Below, one piece after another: positions 29,735-40,564 of a stretch of 64,000 nucleotides of DNA. The notes under the pieces were generated by a model. The model ran no database searches. It saw only the letters and a program-made list of their open reading frames with translations, and was not told the origin of the DNA. Numbering within the stretch: the first letter of the stretch is position 1; each line of letters begins with the position of its first letter. The stretch lies in the NCBI GenBank assembly GCA_934045075.1, contig OW203746.1:248001-312000 (forward strand), read 5' to 3'. The translations under genes were made by a program, and so were the position numbers. Origin of the DNA: Yponomeuta sedellus (taxonomy: Eukaryota > Arthropoda > Insecta > Lepidoptera > Yponomeutidae).

Positions 29735-29885
29735 TTGACTAGTCAACTAGTTCACTAGTAAACCAGATAGATAGTTAACTCAGAAACCAGTTATCTAGTG
29801 AACTAGTTAACTAATAAACCAGTTTCTAATAAACTAGTTAATTAATAAACCAGTTAACTAGTTACCTAGTAACTGTTTAACCACG
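29735..29885. repeat. Degenerate minisatellite of AACTAGTT motifs
   Basis: ACTAGT and near-forms recur with 'AAACCAG' in alternation (units of about 12-22 bp). ACTAGT is self-complementary, so many alternative small hairpins are possible. Confidence 0.75.
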
Positions 29886-30299
29886 GAGCGGCCCGCAGTT
29901 CTTTAGAAAACATAATAAAAGCTAAGAAACCGATAAAAAAGAACTATGCATTGTATTCGTGTATTATGTAAATTGCCACTCTCTAGTTCGTAGGTGTATG
30001 TGTTTTCTTTTCTATTTTGAATATGGATTTGATTTAATATTTTTTTATCTGTTCCACGTGAGAGCGAGCGAGAGGCGCGGCGTCCCGCTCGCACTCCCGC
30101 CTCGCTCTGCCGCCCGGTCTCTTGTAATAGTCGATAAGCCCAAGTATTCATCCGCAGTCCCTAAATTGCTAGCATCCAGTTTCCTCTATTCTCCGCGTAA
30201 TGTTATGTGGGTCAGAGCGGGGCGGATGGGGGCGTGGTCGGCGAGCGCGGGGCGACTTACACGCTCCACACTGTCGATTGCTAATTGTTAATTCAAAAG

Positions 30300-30660
30300 C
30301 AGAATAATTATGTGACTCAAAAATTTAAGCTGACCAATTTTCCTATGGTTGAAAATTGTCCACTTTTAAACGACTAGCAAAAAATCTGTTCAACGATATA
30401 ATCTTCTTGTCTGCAATTGATGTTTTTTGAGCAGCAACGTGCCTTGTCTACGAGAAATGACAATCAACGAAAATCCCAAATTGACTAACAGAAAATTCCA
30501 AAATAGATAAGAAATGTAGAAATTGCTCAGCAAAAGTTTGAAATTGTTCAACAGAAAATTTCAAACTCATCAGCAGAAAGTTTCTAATTGACCACATGAA
30601 CAAATCCAATTTGACTAACTTCAAAGTCGTTGCATTAAAAATTTGTTTTATTGCATTTGG
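30300..30660. repeat. Degenerate short repeat with AGAAAATT/TTGA themes
   Basis: Phrases such as 'CAACAGAAAATTTCAAA', 'CAGCAGAAAGTTTCTAATTG' and 'TAACAGAAAATTCCAAA' recur at intervals of about 30-35 bases. The repeat is old and imperfect. Confidence 0.45.
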
Positions 30661-30782
30661 TTTATTTGGACTCGTCAAATAAATTATGTTGCTCATTTAA
30701 TTATTTTCCTGATCGAAACAATGATTGGCTAATCGAATGACCTTATTCATGTCGTTTTGTATGGAGCGTGTAGCGGCCACGG

Positions 30783-30816
30783 TTGTGAGTGTGTGGGTAT
30801 GTGTGTGTGTGTGTGA
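30783..30816. repeat. (GT)n microsatellite
   Basis: TGTGAGTGTGTGGGTATG followed by (TG) repeats. A second TG-rich stretch lies near 31220-31255. Confidence 0.85.
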
Positions 30817-31504
30817 GGACCCGGAGAGACTGACTATGTGTATGTTTCGTATGATATAGTTGTACTGCTCGGCTAGCTCCAAGCTAGGCGATTCGGTGTT
30901 GAAATTTTCTTGTTCACTTCAAAGTGGCATAGCCGTGGAGGGTGAATTGAATAGTAAAGTGTCAGGCGTTATGCTCGCCTAGTCTTATAAAGACAAGATT
31001 GAAAATAAATTTTTAAAGACTTTTGTTAAGAGTAGGAGCGAGATTCTCACATTTTGATATTTTTTTTTATCTCGCTCTTTCGTCATAGACGTGAATACTC
31101 TCGATGTTTCGACTAGATCTCAAAATTTTCTATGATTTTGCACATAAGTGTATAGAGGCTGAGGGGTGGGGGAATAGGATCGGGGGGAAGGGTCCGTGAA
31201 GAATATATGTGCGAGTGCCTGTATGTTGTGATATGTGTGTGTGTGATGTGCGTGTCTTAAGGCACTTTAAAATGTATTTATGCATTTCTTGTTTTTTAAA
31301 AGGACGATGTGTATCGCGGGGCGGGGGCGGGGCACTCCGCATCATCCCGCTTGTTCCACTTCGTGCTGTAGATAGGATACAATAATTAAATCATGTATTA
31401 TAATAATAATTATATGTATAAACGATCCCCGCCCCCGCGCCCCACCAGACTCCGAGTCAGTTTAGAGATAAATGTTTAACTTGTGTTACTAAACACACAC
31501 GTGA

Positions 31505-31580
31505 GTGCGAGCGGGGCCGGGCCGAGCCGGGCCAGGCCGGGCCGAGCCGGGCCAGGCCGGGCCGAGCCGGGCCGGCCGGT
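31505..31580. repeat. GC-rich 20 bp minisatellite
   Basis: About three and a half units of GGGCCGAGCCGGGCCAGGCC, followed by GGCCGGCCGG. Almost pure G/C, beside AT-rich DNA. Confidence 0.9.
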
Positions 31581-31704
31581 GTCCGCTCGCCTGACGGCTA
31601 GCGGTAGTCTACAGGTCCCTCGGTAGCTTACGTACAACCTCCGACGACTGTAACGTTAACTAGCGTGACATAAGTTGGTGACGTCCGATTGAGTGTTACA
31701 TAAT

Positions 31705-31727
31705 AATAAAGTAATATTATAAATAAA
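31705..31727 (+). terminator. Candidate proximal poly(A) signals
   Basis: Two AATAAA hexamers (31705-31710 and 31722-31727) in an A/T-rich stretch about 2.4 kb after the Pur-alpha stop. Confidence 0.4.
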
Positions 31728-31949
31728 TAGAGAAAAAGACAAAAAAATATAAAATATTATTAAAAATGATAAAATACAGTTCTCTATACATTAATACCTA
31801 ACAGATAGTTTATAGCCGGGGCGGCGCGGGGCAGCTGTATGTTCGTTACTTTACATTCTTATGATACGGTTACGTGTTATTTAGCTTACGTCATTTCCTT
31901 TTAGTCGATAACTACGTTGAGTTCCTCACAATAAGTCATAGAATAGTTT

Positions 31950-32170
31950 ATACTGGCCGCGCCCGCGGCGCGCCGCCATGTTTGTTCCGCTCGCGTCCCA
32001 TTGGCGGAGTCGCGGCGCGGCGCGCGCTGATTGGCCGGCGCGGCGCGGGCGCGGCGCCCATTGGTCGGCGCGGGGGCGACGCGCTTTGTACGGCGAGCAT
32101 TGTCCCGCTTGTGGTTACCGACGGCTTCATTTATACATTCACAGTCTCAGCGGAGAGTACGTTCACGTGA
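31950..32170. promoter_or_regulatory. CpG block with three ATTGG (CCAAT-box) motifs
   Basis: CATTGGCGG (about 32000), TGATTGGCCGG (about 32029) and CATTGGTCGG (about 32060) are spaced about 30 bases apart in very GC-rich DNA. They are followed by TTTATACATTCACAGTCTC. Evenly spaced NF-Y-type boxes suggest a real promoter. A transcript from here would start inside the presumed 3' UTR. Confidence 0.4.
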
Positions 32171-32377
32171 AACGTGGACTACTTATGATATGATCATTGC
32201 CTAAACTGCTCACAATATAGTCTTTTCGCCATGAGTTTCAATTTTGACGTCGCCGTGTTTGAAACACTGATACGTCGGTACCGGGTAAAATTGGGGGGAA
32301 GTAGTAGGGAAGGACATCAATCCGGATTAAAAACCGTGGTTATTGTCGTGAATTTATATATTTGTTGATTTATATAA

Positions 32378-32482
32378 TGTCCCAGGCACTGCACCGTGCT
32401 CCCTTCACCCATTTAGTGTGCGTGAAGATCCCACTGGACGCTGTTTAAATCATCTCATTACGTAGATGCAGAGCCCAATGTT
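32378..32482 (+). repeat. Interspersed repeat E, copy 2
   Basis: 'GTGCGTGAAGATCCCACTGG' and 'ATCTCATTACGTAGATGCAG'. One of the few interspersed repeats in the 29-40 kb section. Confidence 0.65.
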
Positions 32483-33580
32483 TAGTCTCTATTTTCCCCA
32501 ATTTTACGGTACAAAAAAATGTTCACCATATAATGGTGATCGCAGCTATCTCCGCAAACGAACTGTGATGTTCGCTGGCGGCTGCAATCTCACATAAGAA
32601 AACCAGCGTTGGGTTCCCCGTAGTTGTTACGTGTAGCAGACGTATCTTGCTTGCGTTCGTTTGCCGTCATGTTGGTTCTATTTAGAGCAGTAGTTCGTGC
32701 GTTGCTAGAGGATGCGTGGTCATACGTCGGCCGGGCGGGACTGGGCGACCGGAGTGGCGGCTACATCTGTATAAATCTGGGCCTCTATTGTGTTAATCCA
32801 TTGTAGTGTCCAATGTCAACTGCACGAACGCGGCGATTTCATTTCATTACCTTATCAAGTCTACACGAGCACACGTATCAAACCTTTTCATGTTCTAGCA
32901 CAGGCTGAATTAGATTGGGAGCAGACCTTTTAGAACGTAAAATGAAAAGGTTTTATTCAAAGTAGCGAAGAAACAGCGGCTTAATGAACGTTACTAGTCA
33001 AACTAGTTGTCCATTTTAAAATCTAGATCATTTTAGAAAAATTGGACAAAATAACTCCAAACTAAGTCTTTTCAAACTTTCAACTCTATAGGTTAAGTGT
33101 CAAAATATGTATGTCAAATAGACAGTTAAATCGGACAACTCCATACAATGGAGTTAATTAATGGCACCCCAGAACAGATGAATGATTGTATTGTGTGGAT
33201 GTCAGTATTATTATTGTAGGCGCCAATGGTATGAAAAACATATGTGATCCGGCCGTCATGTCATGGAACTATAATGCAGTAACAGAATTCAGGTTCGTAA
33301 TCACAACTTTCATAATTGATTCGCAGTCCGTTTCATCATTAACACTGTGGTAACAATCAGCTGATCATTAATCATTCCAAGCATAACTACTCGAATTAAA
33401 TCCAAAATACTTACATATTTTCATTTCCACTCTTGCACCATCATCACTGATGACATTGAGTCATAGGCATTACACTACACAACATCACAGAAGTCATCTA
33501 GTCTTTCAACTAACTGTCTGTGATGTACCCATTGCAGTTTTACTACGAAAGTTCTAATTTTGGTGTGCCGAATAGCAGTT

Positions 33581-33834
33581 AGGCTGACATTCAGAGACGA
33601 AAACTAAGCAAAGACAGGTCTTAGAAATGTCAAAAGCACGTACTAAGGCTGACATTCAGAGACGAAAACTAAGCAAAGACTGGTCTTACAAATGTCCAAA
33701 TCACGTACATTTTGACATTTCTGAGACCGGTCTTAGCTTCATTTTTCGTCTCTGAATGTCAGCCTGAATGTTTATATTTTGACATTTCTGAGACCGATCT
33801 TAGCTTAGTTTTCGTCTCTGAATGTCAGCCTTAC
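33581..33834. repeat. Four-arm foldback element
   Basis: Two direct copies starting AGGCTGACATTCAGAGACGA (33581 and about 33645) are followed by two reversed copies ending TCGTCTCTGAATGTCAGCCT (about 33712-33764 and 33780-33833). Each arm is about 55 bp. It can form several long hairpins. It is probably a MITE duplicated within itself. Confidence 0.88.
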
Positions 33835-33939
33835 CGGAATTTGGGAACTTCACACAGTTTTATCAATCGTTACAGTCATCGGTCAAATTTCCTCTCTGCC
33901 CAATCACTAACACCATCACATCGCCATCATCGTGAGCCA

Positions 33940-34110
33940 GCCGCCACGTAGCCCCTCCCCCCGCCCGCGCCGAGTGCTCGTGTTGCTGCCCCCTGTGATA
34001 CCGCGCGCCATTCGCGCCCCGCGCCCCCACCCCCCGCGGCCCTGACGCGTGGCTCACGCCAGGTCGGTGAAGGGACCGCTCAACCGCCGCTGCCATACTC
34101 GGGATATGGA
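33940..34110. other. GC-rich block
   Basis: C-rich and CpG-rich, with open frames on the minus strand only through its composition. No motif. Confidence 0.4.
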
Positions 34111-34659
34111 CCGACATCTGAGACAACAAGATAGAACAATCCAATCTATCAGGCCACGTTCTTGGACATAATATGCCTCCCTGTCCACGGGCATTCTAAA
34201 ATACATGGAAGTATTTTTTTTCAACGTAATAAGAAAGATTACCTTTTGACCTCATTGACCTCATTTGACAAACGTTTTTTCGTTTTTAAGATTGGCCTGA
34301 TAGTTCTTAAACCATATTTTTATAAAGACTCTGGCTGTGACTCACGAAGGCAATGGCTTTGCATCGAGTCCTCTTTGACATTTCTGAGTAATACTACTTT
34401 GTATAACTATAAAATAAAAGCATACTGATTCCAAATAACGCAGTAAAATTGGATACAAACAAGATCTTACCCCTGCATTGGCAAAGAACGTGAATTGTGC
34501 CGAAGCTTCTAAGTTCTGTATCCTAAGAGTTGCAGTACCATTGAGTAGTCCCCTCATCAATCTGCTATGATGAGACACGCGTCTTCCAGACGCTGTATGA
34601 GCCAGCACTTAGTCCGTCAGTGTCGGCAGCGTCGCGCCGTTGTTGTTATTATTATACAT

Positions 34660-35300
34660 AACATTATATATATATAATATAGTTATTGTACATTAGTTGC
34701 GGTCAAACATCGAAGCTCTATCGGTGTCAGCGCCCGCCGTCCCTTACCAACGGGCTCTGGGAGCGCCCTCTCAACTGACCTTGTCATACAGCTACATTTC
34801 TAGCGAAACAAGTGATCTGTCGTTGAACGAAAATACTAATAAATTGGTGTAATTTTAATTTGACCGAATACCACAAACAGTGGGTATATGGAGACGGCAA
34901 CGCAAACGTGGCAGAGATCGGGATTACAGCTATGAAAGTCAGTAGCTTGAAAGTCAGTAGCTGTTTTAGGCTAATTGTCAGTTGAGAGGTCGCCACCGCG
35001 GCGGCTGCAGATATAGTCAATTATTATTATACTCGCTGTAGGCTGCGCACGCGCCGCCCCCGCGCCATTTGTAATTAAAATAATTAAAAATAATTACGGC
35101 GAAGTCACCTCTAGGACGACTCTGCAGAATAAGAAAAAAAAAACCTATGTTTTAATTCATTAAAGTTTCAAGAGTTATATTATAATAATAAAATAAAAAT
35201 AGTGCGTTAGTTTTTAATTATATTTCTGACATTAATTAATGTTTTGCTAAGTAATAAAAGATGAAATAATAAAAATAGCTGATTTATCTTGAAGGAGACA
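34660..35300. other. Low-complexity 3' UTR-like DNA
   Basis: AT-rich with a (TA)n patch near 34665 and A/T runs near 35070-35270. Nothing else seen. Confidence 0.4.
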
Positions 35301-35339
35301 GACGCGCGTCGCGTCACACGCGCCCCGTGTTCCCAGTCC

Positions 35340-35500
35340 GAGTCCCGTCCCGTGCCCGGACAGTCCCTGTCCCTTCGCGGGACTGTTCTTCCCCTCGTGG
35401 GACAGTCGGGTCTTCTTGTGGGACATTCGCGTCCCTTTCGGGGCAGTCCATCCCCTTATGGGACAGTCCATTCCGTTGTGGGACAGTCCGGCCGGGACGG
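35340..35500. repeat. Minisatellite of GGGACAGTCC-type units
   Basis: Seven to eight imperfect units of about 22-24 bp, each joining TCCC(N)TCG/TTG to GGGACAGTCC, for example 'CTTATGGGACAGTCCATTCC' and 'GTTGTGGGACAGTCCGGCCG'. Each unit is itself partly self-complementary. It explains the overlapping ORFs on both strands here. Confidence 0.8.
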
Positions 35501-36740
35501 CAGACAAATAAAAATATTTTTACATACAAATATAAGCAATACCACAGTACCTGAGACAGACATAAAGTATGACCGAACGGTTTGCAGTTTGGGGGCTACC
35601 GACCGTGTAGTTGCGTTTACACCGAGCGAACGAATGCTTTTTATACTCGACCACTAAGATAACCTAAGAAAGTAGTCCGTTTCAGAAAACTTTACAGCAT
35701 GGATACCCATACGACAAGCACGTTTTCTGATTCGAAATCTACGCTAAGACATCAGGGGCCTATTTAAGTGCACCAAATTCTGAGTGATTCCAATTGTCTA
35801 ACTATCAAATTAGTATGGGCGTTGCCAGGTGGTTGATTCTTCTGCCTCTGGTATAAATATCTGCTGCAATGAATTCGTAAATTTTTACGAAGAGATCTTT
35901 GGAGTGATCGATGATCATTGTTGATGAGTGGAAAAGAGAATTCGTTCGCGTAGTGCACGCGCGAGGTACTCGGAGCCCCGTCTTACGACACTGGTGGTAG
36001 CGATGTGCGCGCAACTCGAGACAGCACTACTGGCTATGATTTGGGTTCGACACTATAACATAACAAAAACAAGATACAAATATATATGTACTCCATTGTT
36101 TTTTTAAAGGACCGTACCCAATGCGACCATTCACTTGTGATGCGTTTAAAAATTACGGAAAATTCGTAGCAACGAGCAATATTTCCTAATCGTACGTTCG
36201 CAGGCGAATTCTATCAGTGGATACGCTGCTTTATATGAGATTGTAAATACTAATGTTTTAAATTAACGTTGTATTTAGATACTTTGAGCGGTTCGTTTGA
36301 AATAGTCTGAATGGTTGGGATGAGTCTGACAGAGGGTGTCTAAGCTTGTAGTCATTGTTTAACCATCTGCAGCTCTAGCACAACATTCGTGCTGGTGGCG
36401 TTGGCGTTGTGCTAGGCCTGCGCTATCGGTAGATAGATATACGCAGTAAGGTAAGCGCGACGGGTCGTGTAGAGGCCGCGAGAGCGGGCGATGTAGCCGC
36501 CGCCCGCCGGATGGCGGGTACACACTATTTTGCTTTCGAATACTATGTAAATCAATGAAATAGATACGCTGTGTGAATATAAACTCGATCAATACAGCTG
36601 GTTATGCACACAGCATCGTGAGAACGGTGCAGCCGCGTCCGTCATCGTAGGTTATAATGTATGTAAACGGTTGAAGGGATCACGTGAAACCGCTTAGGTG
36701 ATGTATAGGCTTATCAATCAAGTGTCCGGCTCCCGGGAGC
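35501..36740. other. Unannotated stretch of the presumed 3' UTR
   Basis: Mixed-composition single-copy-looking DNA. Small ORFs on both strands have no motif and nothing else is supported. Confidence 0.4.
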
Positions 36741-36741
36741 A

Positions 36742-36782
36742 GCTGCGGTTGGCTGCACTGCCGCAGTGCTGCCAACCGCAGC
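36742..36782. repeat. Strong GC-rich hairpin
   Basis: GCTGCGGTTGGCTGCACTGC pairs with its partner at 36763-36782 over 20 bp with one mismatch and a one-base centre. In RNA, the few loop bases would open at the expense of the inner pairs. Confidence 0.85.
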
Positions 36783-37765
36783 GGCCCCGGAGCTGGTTTG
36801 TAAAGAAAATCAATTTGTGCTTATGGTACCGGCGAGGTTTTTCAATCCCCTTCTAAGTATATAGAGGTTCAAGGTGTCGTGTGAGGAGATGAGTGTTTGT
36901 TCGTCCATGAGGGTAGACTCGTAAGAGCTTCGGATTATTTTCTGCCTTATTGTAAACATCTCGGCGAGGTGTCAGTTTATAGTGGTAATGTATAAGCTTA
37001 TTGTGTCATTCAAAATTGTAATGCGCGCGGCTGACTTACTCGAGGGTTTCTGCAACTCTTTTAATAATTTGAAAATACTTTTAGCTCAGTGTTATTTGTT
37101 GTCCAGATACTTATTAATCGAGTAAGTCCGCAAGTGAGCAACCAACGTGAAGTGATGTGAGATAATATCAAAAAAGGGAGGAAGGGGAGCGATGATACTG
37201 CCAATCGATTGTAGGTTTGTAATGTAAAGGATAATGAATTGTAGAGTAAAAGAAAAAAAAAACAATTTCTGGAATATTGTGTCCCGATTATTTGGACATT
37301 TTATGTATAGTATTGGTAACGTAACTTAATAGTAATGTAACGAGAGGCCCGATTGTAAAGGCTCGCGGCTTCAATGCGCACTACAAGATCAAAAAGTTCC
37401 GCAGCCCGCCTACAGATGGCACTAATTCAAAATCAACCAAGTAAGCCAACTTCACTAGACTTGCGATAGATGGCGCTGCCTGTTTAAACAAGGGAACTTG
37501 CGGTACTTCGAGCTGCGAGCCTATTGAGGGTGGAGAAGGGATACACGTGTGTTCTGATTTAGAGGGCGAGTCTGGGATACGGGTAAGTCCTGTGACACAT
37601 CTTGCTTGGATAGCTAGAAGAGATAAGATAGTTAAGATAATTATCTTAAATACTTTTGTTCAATCCAGTTCCTTGGTCTGATGGTAACGAGCCAATATCG
37701 ACTTCTGCCAGGTTTCATCTAGACATAAAGAGAGCAAACATATGAAATATCAACAACTACTACCT

Positions 37766-38018
37766 ATAGTCTATTTATCCTTACATGTCAAATTTAGTAA
37801 ACAAGATTCTACCTCAAAATTGTCATTTCACACCAAAAATTGAAATTTTCTCGCAAGTTCATGAATTTTGTTTATAAAATTGGCAACTTTTTATCTAAAA
37901 TAGAGTCACAGGTTTCTTCATTTATGGGAATATGGCAGTTTTCGACAAAAAACTCATACTTTACCAGTAGAATCTTGTTTACCTACTAAATTGGACAAGT
38001 AAGGATAAATATATTGTA
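37766..38018. mobile_element. MITE family H, copy 1
   Basis: The ends are inverted: 'AGTCTATTTATCCTTACATG' with 'TAGTAAACAAGATTCTACC' at the left, and 'TAGAATCTTGTTTACC' with 'GGACAAGTAAGGATAAAT' at the right. No ORF. Related copies are at 53508-53615 (one end) and 59466-59923. Confidence 0.8.
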
Positions 38019-38389
38019 TGTTCAAAGACATTGGTTCTATACAGTTGTGCCGAAAGAGTATTGAAGTTAAAATCTGATAAAGAGAAACACATATACTCAG
38101 TCAGTTTCTTCAAGCAGTTGCGTCACAGGAGTCGCCACAGTTTCGCCATTGTCCGGCTGCCGCGATCACAAACACCATAGCTTCAACTATTGATGTATCG
38201 TACCCGGCAATCTTGGCAATACGCCCGGTGGAGAATTTAACACCTTGCGAATCAAACAACTCTAGAAGTAGGTAATGCTTCCTACAAATTCACGCACATA
38301 AATTTAACAATTACTTCACTCTGTGATTCGTCCATTCTGTGCATGACCTGAGCGTGATGATATTAATTAACCCTTTGTATGTCAACACT

Positions 38390-38536
38390 GGTACGGGTCT
38401 TTTCCTGCAACGCAGGATGGTTAGGCCGTACTCAACTACGGTGTCCAAGTCCGGGTTGGTAGAGGATTGTAAGACAGTGGCTGGCCTGACTGTCAGAACT
38501 TATCAAACCGCCCGTAAGGCGTCTGACATGGCTTAA
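38390..38536 (-). mobile_element. 5S rRNA-derived SINE, 3' fragment in reverse
   Basis: Contains complements of the family's 3' body: 'ACGGGTCTTTTCCTGCAACG', 'GTCCAAGTCCGGGTTGGTAG' and 'GTCTGACATGGCTTAACGA'. The 5S-like head is missing. Confidence 0.7.
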
Positions 38537-38906
38537 CGATCTTTCTCGCTTTTGGTAGAATCGATAGTGCATTCGTAATCCAGGCATATTGCCAATATTG
38601 CCGGGCAGGGTACAACAGCTTCATCTGACTGTGGCACGTTTGTGAGCGCGGCGCGCCGGCGTATGTACATAGATCGCATAAGCGGTGTTAGGTGGGTAGT
38701 TTGGCATATTGGGCGTTGCGGGCGCTGCCCGGCCGCTGGCATGGATCCACCTGAGATGCACAGAACATGATTTTCAAGCCACCTCTGGTCGGCTTCAAAC
38801 ATTTTGCGAAACTGACGGCCGGGTTAGATAAGACATCAGTATTGACGGCATTGGAAATCCCGACGACAGTATATCTGTGTTTATTTTCCCGATGATTGAG
38901 ATCAAT

Positions 38907-39518
38907 TAAAGGAAGGCCAATGAGACGAGATAAAGAATGTAAACAAACGGACCGTTACTGAGTTACATCGCGATAGTGAGCGATTATTATCTCTGTACTT
39001 GTCACACGTATGCGGTAATGGCGTAATTTGATCGACGACAGCTGTCGTTGCGTATTTCGTGGTACAGGAAAACTTTCAGTACTGCAGTTGTCAACATTTG
39101 GTGTCATCCGCCATTTTGTGAACTATAATAGTATTGAACTATTATTATCCTATTAAACTCGTATGGGTTGACGTAAAGGGACACGTAGCTCGCAATAATA
39201 CTACATATAAATTTGGAGATGTGAAAAAATTGCTACAAGAGGGAATCCAGCGTGTATCTATCTGATAAATGGTGAAATTGTGTGGATCACATCATAAAAA
39301 TCGAGGGCAATTTTTATAGCCGTACTGACAACATGATTTATAATACTATGGATAGTTTTGTCATTAATACGGCTGATTCGGACTCTTCCGGTGAATCATG
39401 TTTGACTAATACAGACGACAGCGATTAGAATAGGGAATCCGAAATTTGTATAACTATAATTTTTGAACCCCTGAAACTTTGTTTACATTCTTTATCTCGT
39501 CTCATTGGCCTTCCTTTA
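38907..39518. mobile_element. DNA-transposon remnant with 41 bp perfect terminal inverted repeats
   Basis: 38907-38947 is the exact reverse complement of 39478-39518 (TAAAGGAAGGCCAATGAGAC at the outer end). TA at both borders fits a TA-target element of the Tc1/mariner type, but other assignments are possible. It contains a 31-residue acidic ORF (39333-39428). Confidence 0.8.
39333..39428 (+). CDS. 31-residue acidic ORF inside the inverted-repeat element
   Basis: Reads MIYNTMDSFVINTADSDSSG then ESCLTNTDDSD. Acidic Ser/Asp-rich starts are seen in several transposase families, so this may be the 5' coding stub left in a deletion derivative. Not recognised with certainty. Confidence 0.2.
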   Translation: MIYNTMDSFVINTADSDSSGESCLTNTDDSD

Positions 39519-40379
39519 GTTGCGTATTTTCTTTCTGTGCATCTCCGGCGTGTGCAGTCATCGGATGTACTAGAGAGGAGTGAGCTCGGTTGGTTCACGG
39601 TCTGTTTATAATTATATATTTCGATGTTTATATTTATATGATTCTCTTACTCCCGTGAGACGGGGCGTTTTCTCTTGAGACTGGTTTTGGTATGTTTTGG
39701 TAGAGCCGGGGAGAGATGGCGTCAGGGCAGTCTTCGAGGGAGCTCGGGATGTAGTTATTGTCGCATTAAATGTGACCGCTGGTTTACCTGAGAGACTTCA
39801 CCCCCGCTGCCTTCACGAGTGTTTTAAGCCGAGGGTCCGCTTCGGTAGCGACGCGCCGCTCTCGTTAGAGGACTGGCAGAGCTACGGATAGCTATTACAC
39901 CGCGATCGACAGCGGACCGTCGGTTTTAGGCAGCGGTATCCAAAGACGCGTGTGATGTAAACCTTCCTATAGGTTCGTAATGATTGTATTAGTGATTTAT
40001 ACATATTGTTTCATTGAATGGAACGGGTTCGTGTACTAGTGTAGTTTATCAATAAATTGATATAAAGCATGTAGAGGGACACAGAGTGTTTTGGTAAGGT
40101 TTTGTATTGTGGAGGTATCGGTGTGCGGCGCTCGTGCTACACGGGCGCGCGGCGGCCGGACACGGAGCCGCCAGCGACCGTCGCCGGCCGCCGCGAGTTG
40201 GTGCTCTGTTTGTACTTACGATGAATTAAACGTAAAACAATATAATTTTTTTCTTATACCTACATACCACAACACAATAACGGAAATTGTCCAAACAATA
40301 AAATTATTTATGAATTTGTGTGAAGAGATTCTCTGAAGAATATCGTATCTTATTTGAAATTATGGTCTAGTGTAAACGA

Positions 40380-40560
40380 TTATTTTTCCGAGTCGTCGCG
40401 GCTCTTTGTTGTACGACGACCCGAGCGGGAGCGCGCGTGACGTCACGGGCGCGTGCGACACGTCATCGCGGTGACGTCACGGGCGCGCGCGCGAGCCGGA
40501 GGAGCGCGCTGCGACGCGCGGTGTGCCGTAGGAAAGTTTTACGATAAATGGTGAAAATAA
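40380..40560. promoter_or_regulatory. CpG block with paired full CRE sites
   Basis: TGACGTCA at 40438-40445 and 40472-40479, each followed by CGGGCGCG, with a half site CGTCA between them. The DNA is dense in CpG. It could be a CREB/ATF-responsive promoter or enhancer, or the GC-rich end of the Pur-alpha 3' UTR. Confidence 0.45.
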
Positions 40561-40564
40561 TAAA
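40559..40564 (+). terminator. Candidate distal poly(A) signal
   Basis: AATAAA followed within about 25-45 bases by 'TTTTTGTGTATTTTGTCG', a U/GU-rich element typical of a cleavage site. Confidence 0.45.

Noticed and set aside
33863..34144. 93-codon minus-strand ORF
   Set aside because: Gly/Ala/Arg-rich product of a GC block; no motif.
35247..35657. Overlapping ORFs of 71-122 codons
   Set aside because: Explained by the GGGACAGTCC minisatellite; low-complexity products on both strands.
36742..36782. microRNA precursor
   Set aside because: The loop is too short and the stem too perfect and too brief for a canonical precursor.
37360..37525. Possible MITE with GGCTCGC ends
   Set aside because: Only about ten bases match at the two ends, too few to define an element.
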